A program made the translations under genes and the position numbers. This document shows positions 19,966-27,983 of a DNA stretch of 64,000 nucleotides, one piece after another (position 1 is the first letter of the stretch; every line of letters starts with the position of its first letter). The notes below the pieces were generated by a model. That model did not search any database. It had not been told where the DNA came from and saw nothing but the letters and a program-made list of their open reading frames with translations. The DNA comes from Saprospiraceae bacterium (GTDB taxonomy: Bacteria; Bacteroidota; Bacteroidia; Chitinophagales; Saprospiraceae): assembly GCA_020630435.1 (NCBI GenBank), contig JAHDBJ010000006.1:1-64000 (forward strand). Direction: 5' to 3'.

Positions 19966-20001
19966 AGTAGTTCAGATAAACCAACCGTTTTCTGAACTAC
20001 T
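19966..20001 (-). promoter_or_regulatory. Hairpin between atpE and atpF
   Basis: A perfect 11-bp stem AGTAGTTCAGA/TCTGAACTACT closes a 14-base loop. It sits 21 bp after the atpE stop inside the operon. On the minus strand it is followed by TTTATT, so it could act as a partial terminator or 3'-end stabiliser that raises atpE (c-ring) messenger over downstream cistrons. This role is inferred. Confidence 0.6.
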
Positions 20002-20021
20002 AATTTCTTGATAGGAAGTGC

Positions 20022-20228
20022 TTATCTTGCCAAGAAAGATAATACTATTGCAATAATTGCAGCTCCCTCGATCAAACCTGCGATTAAGATCATATTACTA
20101 CGAATATCACCAACAGCTTCAGGCTGACGAGAAATTGCTTCCATTGCTTTAGCACCTACATTACCAATACCTATACCAGCACCGATAACAGCGATACCCA
20201 TTCCTATTGCGGCAATTGAACCAGTCAT
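20022..20228 (-). CDS. atpE: ATP synthase Fo c subunit
   Basis: A 68-residue two-helix rotor subunit. Helix 1 carries the Gly-rich GMGIAVIGAGIGIGNVGAKA, the loop is RQPE, and helix 2 carries the ion-binding Glu in ILIAGLIEGAAIIAIV. No adjacent polar Na+ ligand set is obvious, so proton coupling is the simpler reading. Very short N-terminus, no signal peptide. Confidence 0.97.
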   Translation of the reverse strand: MTGSIAAIGMGIAVIGAGIGIGNVGAKAMEAISRQPEAVGDIRSNMILIAGLIEGAAIIAIVLSFLAR

Positions 20229-20277
20229 AATTATTAAATTTTATATGATAAAAAATTAAAAATTCTTACTTACAATT

Positions 20278-21567
20278 TTAATGGTGAGCTTCTTCTGTAG
20301 CTGCACCTATATAAGAAGCTGTTAGGATTGTAAATACAAAAGCTTGTATAAAAGCCACTAACAACTCAATAGCCATCATAAATAATGTCAAAAATACAGA
20401 ACCTGCTGCTGCGCCTACTCCTATCCCCATATTTCTTCCAAATTCACTAAACATAAAAATCAAACTAATAAAAATAATAATAACAATATGTCCAGCAGTA
20501 ATATTAGCAAATAGACGCAACATTAGTGTAAGTGGCTTAATAAAAACTCCCAATATTTCAATAGGGGTCAGTATAGCCTTAACTGGAGCTGGAACATCTG
20601 GGAAATTGAATATATGTTGCCAATAGTGTTTATTACCATTTAAATTAACAACAAAGAAAGTTATTACCGCTAAAACTAGAGTCAATGCTAGATTACCTGT
20701 TGCATTTGAACCACCAAGAAATGGAATTTGACCAAATAGATTCAAAGCAAGAATAAAAAAGAATAATGCCATTAAGAAAGGGGTGAATTTTTCCCATTTA
20801 TGCCCTAAAAATGGCTTCGCAACCTCATCTTGTATAAAAACAAATATAGCTTCAACTAGAGATTGCTTTCCAGTTGGTGCCATCCCCCTTCTTTTTTTGT
20901 AAGTATTTGCTACACTTCTAAATAGCCAAAATAGAAAGAGTACCATCAAGAACATTGAAATAACATTCTTTGAAATAGAAAAATCATAAAAAGAAGTCAT
21001 TCCTCCACCAAAAACACCTCCATCTATTGTACTTTGATCTTCTATTTGGTATTTATTACCTCCATAACATACATAACCAACAGTTACATCATTTTCTTTT
21101 TTGTGTGTAATCCCATCAATCTTAATTTCTCCCATTGGGAAACTATTATCTTTTATTCTTCTTACCACCCCTAAATCCAACACATATCTATCTATTGCTT
21201 TATGTCCAGTTCCTTCGTGAGCGTTCCAGTCAAAGTCAAATTTGCTAGACATGAACATAGATAATCCATGATCTGGTGCATAAAGGATACAAGGCAAAGG
21301 AATACTAAATGGTCCTATACTAAATACATTAGCATCGCTAATATGATGGAATGCTGTTGGTGCAGGATCCCAAGTTGCTGGATCAACTTCATGATGCCCG
21401 CATCCGCCATGACTGCTATGGTCGTCTTTGTGTGCATGATCGTGGTTGTGATCATGGTGGTCATGATTGTGATGATCATGGTTATGGTGGTCATGCGAGT
21501 GGTCTTGTGCATTTAAAAACAAAGCAAAACCAAATACAAATAAACAACTTATTAAGATTTTTCGCAT
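20278..21567 (-). CDS. atpB: ATP synthase Fo a subunit with His-rich secreted N-terminus
   Basis: A 429-residue protein, well above the usual ~230-270. Residues about 1-20 form a signal peptide ending LNAQ. Residues 22-60 form a His/Asp-rich tract with many HDHHNHDHH-type units. A periplasmic domain of about 130 residues follows, and then the normal a-subunit membrane domain with the essential Arg in LMLRLFANITAGH and the final VFTILTASYIG helix. N-terminal extensions with signal peptides are known in Bacteroidota AtpB. The dense metal-binding-like His tract is unusual. It is the first gene of the operon. Confidence 0.95.
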   Translation of the reverse strand: MRKILISCLFVFGFALFLNAQDHSHDHHNHDHHNHDHHDHNHDHAHKDDHSSHGGCGHHEVDPATWDPAPTAFHHISDANVFSIGPFSIPLPCILYAPDHGLSMFMSSKFDFDWNAHEGTGHKAIDRYVLDLGVVRRIKDNSFPMGEIKIDGITHKKENDVTVGYVCYGGNKYQIEDQSTIDGGVFGGGMTSFYDFSISKNVISMFLMVLFLFWLFRSVANTYKKRRGMAPTGKQSLVEAIFVFIQDEVAKPFLGHKWEKFTPFLMALFFFILALNLFGQIPFLGGSNATGNLALTLVLAVITFFVVNLNGNKHYWQHIFNFPDVPAPVKAILTPIEILGVFIKPLTLMLRLFANITAGHIVIIIFISLIFMFSEFGRNMGIGVGAAAGSVFLTLFMMAIELLVAFIQAFVFTILTASYIGAATEEAHH

Positions 21568-21597
21568 TGAACTATATTTTTGATACCGTTTCTCAAA

Positions 21598-21612
21598 ATC
21601 GGCACAAAAGTA
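21598..21612 (-). promoter_or_regulatory. Candidate promoter of the atp operon
   Basis: On the minus strand TACTTTTG (21612-21605) fits the Bacteroidota -7 consensus TAnnTTTG. It lies about 38 nt upstream of the atpB ATG, placing the start of transcription near 21598. The -33 TTTG box is only weakly matched (TGTGT, about 19 nt upstream). Confidence 0.45.
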
Positions 21613-21837
21613 GCGACTTTTCCCCTATTTTACACATTTAAAAATGTTTTTTTTTAGAATAATTGCTTATTATGTTTTTTTATGGGTAATGACTTCATTT
21701 TTAATACTTTACATTTAGTTTCTCATTATTTTATTTTCAAATATTAATAATGATTATTTTTAATAACAAAAAATATAATTTTAAAAATATTAAAAATATC
21801 AAAATTATATTTTAGTACAATCAGGGTTAAATTAAAC

Positions 21838-22071
21838 ATGGACTCAACAAAATATTCTAGAGGACAACTTGCACTTAGAAATGGGCAAGATATGGAAGAA
21901 ATATGGGTAGCCTATAAGGGTATTATCTATGATGTAACGACAAGTCGCCTTTGGCGTAATGGAAAACATTATGAACATTGGGCAGGTCAAGATCTTACAG
22001 ATGAGTTGGAAGACGCCCCTCATACAGCAAAAGTATTTGAGCGATTTGAAGCTGTAGGTAAACTTATTTAG
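21838..22071 (+). CDS. Cytochrome b5-like heme-binding domain protein
   Basis: A 77-residue single-domain protein. WVAYKGIIYDVTTSRLW and GKHYEHWAGQDLTDEL match the short prokaryotic cytochrome b5-like fold. Candidate axial heme ligands are His44 or His47 and His62 (EDAPHTAKVFERF). It has no signal peptide or anchor, so it is a soluble cytoplasmic carrier or sensor. Redox partners are not encoded nearby. It is monocistronic and ends at a bidirectional terminator. Confidence 0.85.
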   Translation: MDSTKYSRGQLALRNGQDMEEIWVAYKGIIYDVTTSRLWRNGKHYEHWAGQDLTDELEDAPHTAKVFERFEAVGKLI

Positions 22072-22091
22072 CCAATTAAGGTATTAAATTT

Positions 22092-22134
22092 AATAGGGCT
22101 TATCCAGTTTATATATAACTGAATAAGCCCTATT
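22092..22134. terminator. Bidirectional terminator
   Basis: The stem AATAGGGCTTATCCAGTT / AACTGAATAAGCCCTATT pairs over 18 bp with one mismatch and a seven-base AT loop. It lies between the convergent cytochrome b5-like gene and the subtilase gene. Confidence 0.8.
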
Positions 22135-22176
22135 GATGTAAGATGTTTCTTATTTTAAGGAGTCAACACTCTTTTT

Positions 22177-23667
22177 TTAATGTTGAACAATTTTATTTGT
22201 AAAAGATTCATTTCCAACCCTAACATTGAGTATATACATTCCTGAGGGAACTTGTTTTGATAATTGGAATCTATTTTCGCCAGCCAAACAATGTTGCATT
22301 TCAAAATGAACCATTTGTCCTTCCATACTAAAAAGACTTACTTTAACACCCAATTCATTAGAACTATTTATTATGTATTCTATGCCATTGTTATTTATCA
22401 TACTTTTAACAGTAGTTGGCATTACTCGTGTCATATCCTGTACCTGTTCTTCTGCAGTTCCTGGAGCTGGCATACTCAAAAACGAATCAAAGCCTAATGC
22501 AACGGATGGGTCTAAAACTCCTGTTGTAACTGTAGTATGTGTATTTGCATCTACGTTGTCCAGAAGGGCTGTTGATAAGTCACTATAAGAAACTCCATAT
22601 ATTCCTAAATCATCTAACAACCACACAGCGAAACCTGTTGCTATTGCTGCGGACATTGAAGTACCTGATTTATAACCAAAACCTAGACCATCTAGCATAG
22701 ATAAGATATATTCTCCTAATACTGCAAAGTCAACACTCGTATCTCCAAAGTTGGAGAAGTTAGACATTTCATCGTAACAATTAGATGAAGCAACTACTAA
22801 CAAATTGGTTGCATCGTAATTTGCTGGATAAAACCCCAATGCTGAAGTATCAATATTAATTCCCTCATTACCTGCTGATGTGATAATAAGTATATTGGCT
22901 GATGCGGCATTATCAATAGCAAGTTTTAACAACCCATTATAATCGGATTTCTCATTAACATAGCCCATACTAAGGTTAATAATATGTACTTCATCTAAAA
23001 TAGCATAATCTATCGCTTTAATGAGTTGGAATAAACTTCCTTCTCCAGTATTATCTACAACCTTATAAGGAAAAAGTCTAATCCCTCCATAATGAGAACC
23101 TTGTAATATTATACCTGCTACATGAGTTCCATGATCATTCATATCACTAAGGTTTGAGTTGTCATCTAGTAGGTTCCAACCTCCAGCTATAAATGGACTG
23201 AGCCAAGGATTAGAAGCATCTATGCCCGAATCTATAATTCCTACTTTAATTTCTGTTTTATCATCTTCGTAATCAGGCATTCTGCTTCCATATACGTTTT
23301 TGGAACAGTTTAACAACCCTGTTTGTCTATCTGGTAACTCGAAAATTTCTTCTTCTTGGATGACAACTTTTTTCTTTTTAGCATCCTTGATTACCTCTTC
23401 TATCTCTATAACTCCTTCTTCTGCATCATTTAAGAAAATCGCTCCATCAACTTCAACTCCATCTATTTCCCATAATCTTACATTTGAAACTGGTGTAATA
23501 TCTAATTCTATTGCATTCAATTGAGTTTTTATATCGTCTATATAAGCAGGAGTAGCAGTACTATCAAAATGAACTAAAATTTGAACGGGGTCAGCAAATA
23601 AGTTCTGGCAAAAAAGTAAAAGTAGTGGTAGGAAAACTCCTAATTTTAAAGATATTTTATTTTTCAT
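22177..23667 (-). CDS. Secreted S8 subtilisin-like protease with T9SS sorting domain
   Basis: A 496-residue protein: signal peptide (about 1-25, cleavage near FADP), a propeptide-like region to about 120, then a complete subtilase. The triad is D146 (IIDSGID), H179 (DHGTHVAG) and S337 (GTSMSAA), with oxyanion N267 (SAGNEG). The last ~70 residues (NELGVKVSLFSMEGQ...GMYILNVRVGNESFTNKIV) are a type A T9SS C-terminal sorting domain, so it should be exported through the outer membrane. It is the last gene of the hydrolase island. Confidence 0.93.
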   Translation of the reverse strand: MKNKISLKLGVFLPLLLLFCQNLFADPVQILVHFDSTATPAYIDDIKTQLNAIELDITPVSNVRLWEIDGVEVDGAIFLNDAEEGVIEIEEVIKDAKKKKVVIQEEEIFELPDRQTGLLNCSKNVYGSRMPDYEDDKTEIKVGIIDSGIDASNPWLSPFIAGGWNLLDDNSNLSDMNDHGTHVAGIILQGSHYGGIRLFPYKVVDNTGEGSLFQLIKAIDYAILDEVHIINLSMGYVNEKSDYNGLLKLAIDNAASANILIITSAGNEGINIDTSALGFYPANYDATNLLVVASSNCYDEMSNFSNFGDTSVDFAVLGEYILSMLDGLGFGYKSGTSMSAAIATGFAVWLLDDLGIYGVSYSDLSTALLDNVDANTHTTVTTGVLDPSVALGFDSFLSMPAPGTAEEQVQDMTRVMPTTVKSMINNNGIEYIINSSNELGVKVSLFSMEGQMVHFEMQHCLAGENRFQLSKQVPSGMYILNVRVGNESFTNKIVQH

Positions 23668-23835
23668 AATTGTGATTGATTATATAATGTAAAAATTGAT
23701 TTCGTACATACTAAGTTTTGAAAAAGCAAAACGTGACACTAAAATGTAATTTTTTTTAAAAAAAAAATAACCTTATAAAATTTGGCAATCTTATATATAA
23801 TCAAAATAGAAGTTCAACCTTTTAGTTTTAAACAA

Positions 23836-23880
23836 AATAAGAGTTGAATTCATTGATGAATTCAACTCTTATTTTTTTTA
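23836..23880. terminator. Strong bidirectional terminator
   Basis: A perfect 17-bp stem (23836-23852 with 23857-23873, loop TTGA) has T runs in both reading directions: eight T after the plus side and TTTTG after the minus side. It ends the 23895-25580 gene, and the subtilase gene begins about 170 bp further on. Confidence 0.9.
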
Positions 23881-23894
23881 AAAAAAAATATACT

Positions 23895-25580
23895 TTACGG
23901 CCAAGCTGGTTGAGTTACACTTACAGCATTGTTTGCTTTAAAAGTAGCTTCCCAAACATCATCGGTTTTCAAAGAGATTCCATCATAACTATTAAATTTC
24001 TGTTCTGCACAAAGTGTCTTTTTATTATTTTTAGACTTACTTGCATTAACTGTTACTGGAGCATCACAATCACAAGCACCATCAGCGTAAACATTTCCTG
24101 AGCTTGTAATATCTAAATCAGCTTTTTTCTTCTTCCAATTACCATTACTTTTCTTTCTATAATGCTTCATCTTCGCAACAACCTTATTATTTCCAAAAAT
24201 CCACCAGTTATTTTCTTTAGATTTTGTTTCTAACTGATACGTAATTTTTCGTTCACCTCCTTGGTATTGAGTTTCATACCACTGAGTAGAATAGTCTCCA
24301 TCAAGGCATGCTAACGTATTATTAGAAACACTTACTTCAAAATTGATAGTTGCACAATCTCCAATTTTCAGCGTTCCTACATAATCAGCATCACAAGGAG
24401 AATCGAAACAAAATAAACTTCCTGTATATTGTTGTCCTGCAATATTCCATTCGAATTGGTCTTGAGGTACATCCTCAATATTTGCGATAAAAGAGACTAA
24501 CCCAGATGCAGAAACACAAGTAACAGCAGGGTTTCCTGGTTGAGAAGCTGCATTGAATAACATATTTCCTACTGCATCATCATCTAAAATATTAAGCGCT
24601 GCTACCGCATCACAAAGATCAAAAGTAAACTCCTCTTCTATTTCAATACTCTTACAATATTCTGTAGAGCAAGATTGAGCATCATCACCTGTACCTAAAG
24701 TCCCACTTATTGTTAAACAAACAATATATGTTCCTGGCTGGCTATAAGCATGAGATACATTACCATCAGTATCACTTGTAGAAGAACCATCTCCAAATGT
24801 CCAGTTTAGACTTAAGTCTGTAAAATCTCCTAAATGTGAATTTTGAGACCACACAAATGTAGCATCATACTTCTCTGTAGTTTCATTATAGTTTGCGCCC
24901 ATCATAGAAAATGTAGCATCACAATCAGCATTAACAACAGTACCACTTGATGTCGCAATCGTAGCATACTCTACTTCTACATCTCTAACATAACGAGGAT
25001 TATAAGCTTCTAAGACTCCATTTTTAATAATTGCACTTAAAGCCGCTGTATTAGCATTAGAAATTTTAATTCTAATACCTTGAGTTGGCATATAATAAAT
25101 GTCTTTACCAACTTGCACAATGCCTTGTGGATTGAAGAAAGCACTAATAACTTCACTAGAAACGCCTTTATTATCTAGTGCATTCAAGATACGAATTGGT
25201 TCTCCACCTCTTTCTAATTGAACATGCTCTGATTTTTCTAAAGTAAGTCTAAGAGAAGTGTGCTTCAATCCCGCTTCAAATTTTGCTAGTACAGGATTAG
25301 GGTCGATGAATTGATCTGTTTCGATTTCTTTTATTGGTTCTTCGTAAGCATCAATTTGTTTTAATAAATTACTGTGATGCATACTATAGTATTTTTGATT
25401 CGAAAAGACCAACCATTGTCCGTTGTTGTAAACACCTAAATAAGTCTGCTCTGCTGCTATTCTTTCAGCATTATTTTCTCCTGTGATTTGCTCAATACTA
25501 TCTCCTCCTAAGACAGCATCATCAGAACATGACCACATAAAAGCCGAAATAACAGCTAGCAATAAAATTAATTTTTTCAT
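23895..25580 (-). CDS. PKD-domain surface lipoprotein with orphan C-terminal domain
   Basis: A 561-residue lipoprotein with lipobox FMWSC, then SDDAV. A Ser-Asp-Asp string after the Cys resembles the Bacteroidota lipoprotein export signal, so surface exposure is likely. The first ~210 residues have no recognised fold. A PKD domain lies near 215-315, with NWTFGDGSSTSD and VSHAYSQPGTYIVCLTI. A Cys-rich linker follows. The last ~115 residues (GERKITYQLETKSKENNWW to the end) share a pattern with the C-terminus of the 27984-29111 lipoprotein. No catalytic motif is seen. Confidence 0.83.
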   Translation of the reverse strand: MKKLILLLAVISAFMWSCSDDAVLGGDSIEQITGENNAERIAAEQTYLGVYNNGQWLVFSNQKYYSMHHSNLLKQIDAYEEPIKEIETDQFIDPNPVLAKFEAGLKHTSLRLTLEKSEHVQLERGGEPIRILNALDNKGVSSEVISAFFNPQGIVQVGKDIYYMPTQGIRIKISNANTAALSAIIKNGVLEAYNPRYVRDVEVEYATIATSSGTVVNADCDATFSMMGANYNETTEKYDATFVWSQNSHLGDFTDLSLNWTFGDGSSTSDTDGNVSHAYSQPGTYIVCLTISGTLGTGDDAQSCSTEYCKSIEIEEEFTFDLCDAVAALNILDDDAVGNMLFNAASQPGNPAVTCVSASGLVSFIANIEDVPQDQFEWNIAGQQYTGSLFCFDSPCDADYVGTLKIGDCATINFEVSVSNNTLACLDGDYSTQWYETQYQGGERKITYQLETKSKENNWWIFGNNKVVAKMKHYRKKSNGNWKKKKADLDITSSGNVYADGACDCDAPVTVNASKSKNNKKTLCAEQKFNSYDGISLKTDDVWEATFKANNAVSVTQPAWP

Positions 25581-25912
25581 AATAGTTTTAAATTTTAAAA
25601 AAGATTATTAAATAGTTTGTTACTTTCAATTTAGTGTTGGTCAAGAAAATGGTGTATACCTTGACCTTCTCTCAATAAAAAGACGTTTACTGCCAATGGC
25701 AACAATTAGAGTACTGCGTTATATCAGTCCCATAGAATCCCCTTCTTTCTTTACTTAACTTTAATAGTTTTCTAGAAAGATGAGCATCTAAAAATCATGT
25801 TAAAAAGCCTTCAACAGTAAACGTCGTAAAGTGAATGTATTTATATATTGGCAGTTTTTTCTGCCATTCTAATATTATAGTTTTCTCATATTGTATGATT
25901 GATTTAATGCCA
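25581..25912. other. Spacer with long-range inverted repeat
   Basis: A 332-bp gap between two lipoprotein genes. GACGTTTACTG (25682-25692) and CAGTAAACGTC (25814-25824) are perfectly complementary over 11 bp, 121 nt apart. On the minus strand the second arm is followed directly by TTTTTATT. It could be a structured RNA ending in a terminator, or a long-loop terminator for the upstream subtilase gene. There is no open frame of note. Confidence 0.5.
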
Positions 25913-27559
25913 TTATGGGATAGCAGCCGTTACTGCAGCATTTGCATCAATAACACCATAACCATATTTATTGTCTTTATTATCAGATAATGCAGCCGCA
26001 TCAATCATAATATCTAACACTTCATTATTTGTTAATGAAGGATCTGCTCCCCAAACTAAAGTAGCGATTCCTGCAACAGTTGCAGTAGCAGCAGATGATC
26101 CTCCTGTTTCGATAGCTACAGCAGCAGCAGGATGTTCTATTCCCCTAGTTAAACTAGCTGTCTGAGTATTGTTATTTTCTCTTTGAATAACCCCCGTAAA
26201 GACAACTTTCTTTCCTTTATGACAAGTAGAACAATTCGAATAATCAGAATCATCATTATAAGAATTATGCTGTCTAATACCTGTTACCCCAACAGTCTCA
26301 TCCATATTAGCAGGGAAGACAACTCCCGTAAAATTAGTTACTGATGAGGACGTACCTGCTGCGCAGAAAATCAATAATCCTTGATTTTTAGCGTACACAA
26401 TAGCATCTTCAATAATTCCAACTTTAAAAACTCTTCCTATAGACATACTAATAATACGAACGTCAGAATTATTACCTGCTGCTGCAATTATTGCATTTGA
26501 CACACCTGCTTTTTCTTTAGAACCAGCAATGTATACATCTCTTGTTGCACGATAAGAGTCTATGTTACACTCATAAGCAACACCTCTAATTGTTTCATCA
26601 CAGCGACTTGGTGCGCCAATAATTCCTGCCATTCGAGTACCATGTCCACATTGGTCATGTGGAGTATCTAAATCATCACCATTTGTAAGCGTACTATATT
26701 TATTAATAGTACGGCTAGAAGAATAAAAATCACACATACCAGTACCAGAAAATCCAGAACCTAATAGATATTGATAATCAGAAACACCTGTATCAATGAT
26801 AGCTGTTGTAATATCGCCACCTTTAGAAATTCCATTTTGACTAAGTGTCGCCCAAGCTTGCGGTATATTATGTTCATTATAATTCCAAGGCATCCAATCA
26901 TAAAATCCTGTTAAGGTAATGTTACCATTCGCATATTGCAAAATTTCCTCATCACCACAACCCAATACACCACTATCTTCATCACTACTACTTGATAAAC
27001 TTGTTAATTCATAACCTAATGGTTCTATATAACGTACTTCGCTAAGTTGTTTCAAGGCTTCAATCGTTTCTGGGTGGCTAATTTTCAAGATAACGTAAGG
27101 AAGTGTTTTAGGAGGTGTTTCTACAATATCGTTTGTACTTAAACGACTACCTCTAACAAGACGCTCTTTAGTTAATGCTGTGCTGTAAATTTTTTGAGCA
27201 GCTTCTTGCCATACTGAACTTCGCACATCAATTTTATGCATATTGCTTTTAAGACCTCTATAGCCTGCAGGCTGGTATCCTACAGCAATGAGTTGATCTG
27301 TATGCATAGCTGCACTATAAAGCATACTGCTAGGGTAAGTTCCCCATGTGACTAATTGTCCTCTATCAAGTGTTTTTTGTAATTCCGCATCAATAAGGCT
27401 TCTAGGCCAAATCGTTGTGGGTTCTTGTAATACTGCATCCGCAGCAATTCGCTGTGTTTCAATGTCTGTGCTTTCTTCAATTTCTGTATAAAATTTTTCA
27501 TCGTCTGAACAGCTCATGAAAAAACAGACAAAAAAACTAAAAACCAAAATCCTTTTCAT
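25913..27559 (-). CDS. S8 subtilase lipoprotein with atypical active-site motifs
   Basis: A 548-residue lipoprotein (FFMSC, then SDDEK, an export-signal-like acidic string) with a ~240-residue N-terminal extension and a subtilase domain. Asp256 (IIDTGVSD) and His306 (CGHGTRMAG) are standard. The Ser motif is GGSSAAT (Ser489) in place of GTSMA, and the usual AAGN oxyanion-Asn motif reads AAGTSSS near residue 403. Activity may therefore be altered. There is no T9SS tail, and surface attachment would be by lipid. A CSTC pair near 443 could bind metal or form a disulfide. Confidence 0.87.
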   Translation of the reverse strand: MKRILVFSFFVCFFMSCSDDEKFYTEIEESTDIETQRIAADAVLQEPTTIWPRSLIDAELQKTLDRGQLVTWGTYPSSMLYSAAMHTDQLIAVGYQPAGYRGLKSNMHKIDVRSSVWQEAAQKIYSTALTKERLVRGSRLSTNDIVETPPKTLPYVILKISHPETIEALKQLSEVRYIEPLGYELTSLSSSSDEDSGVLGCGDEEILQYANGNITLTGFYDWMPWNYNEHNIPQAWATLSQNGISKGGDITTAIIDTGVSDYQYLLGSGFSGTGMCDFYSSSRTINKYSTLTNGDDLDTPHDQCGHGTRMAGIIGAPSRCDETIRGVAYECNIDSYRATRDVYIAGSKEKAGVSNAIIAAAGNNSDVRIISMSIGRVFKVGIIEDAIVYAKNQGLLIFCAAGTSSSVTNFTGVVFPANMDETVGVTGIRQHNSYNDDSDYSNCSTCHKGKKVVFTGVIQRENNNTQTASLTRGIEHPAAAVAIETGGSSAATATVAGIATLVWGADPSLTNNEVLDIMIDAAALSDNKDNKYGYGVIDANAAVTAAIP

Positions 27560-27983
27560 ATACGTTGTTTTATGTTATAAAAATAAATACTTGTCTCTTC
27601 TGCACTTGGACTCCGCATCTTTGGAAAGAGGATCGATTTATCTAAAATGAACTAAATACAGATGTTAACATTTTGTTGAGTAACTATTAATGTTACTGAT
27701 TGGATAAACTTCCTAAAGTTTTAACTTCTATTTTTGCATCTTAAAATGATATCGATCTTCTCTTTTCCAAGAAGCTTTGTCTGATTCAAAAGTGCTTTTT
27801 TCTATACTATTAGCATCACTATAGTTCACTATTTCATAGTGAATTCTAGCTGTGCTGTAAGTCTCAAATTATATGAAATATACTCCTGTCGATAATTTTT
27901 CTTTTTTATGGACAGTTGTATACTGTGGATTTTGAATAAGTTTTTCTTTAAATAAGTTGGTTGGTTTAATGAACTATATTTTT
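27560..27983. other. Spacer with imperfect long-range inverted repeat
   Basis: A 424-bp gap. CTTTGGAAAGAGGATCGAT (27618-27636) is nearly complementary to ATCGATCTTCTCTTTTCC plus AAG (27751-27771). The enclosed stretch is about 115 nt, similar in size to the structure at 25682-25824. No T run follows. No gene is visible. Confidence 0.45.

Noticed and set aside
21315-21641. Open frames on both strands over the start of atpB
   Set aside because: They result from the CAT/GAT repeats coding the His-rich tract; the atpB frame is the only one that continues into a known protein.
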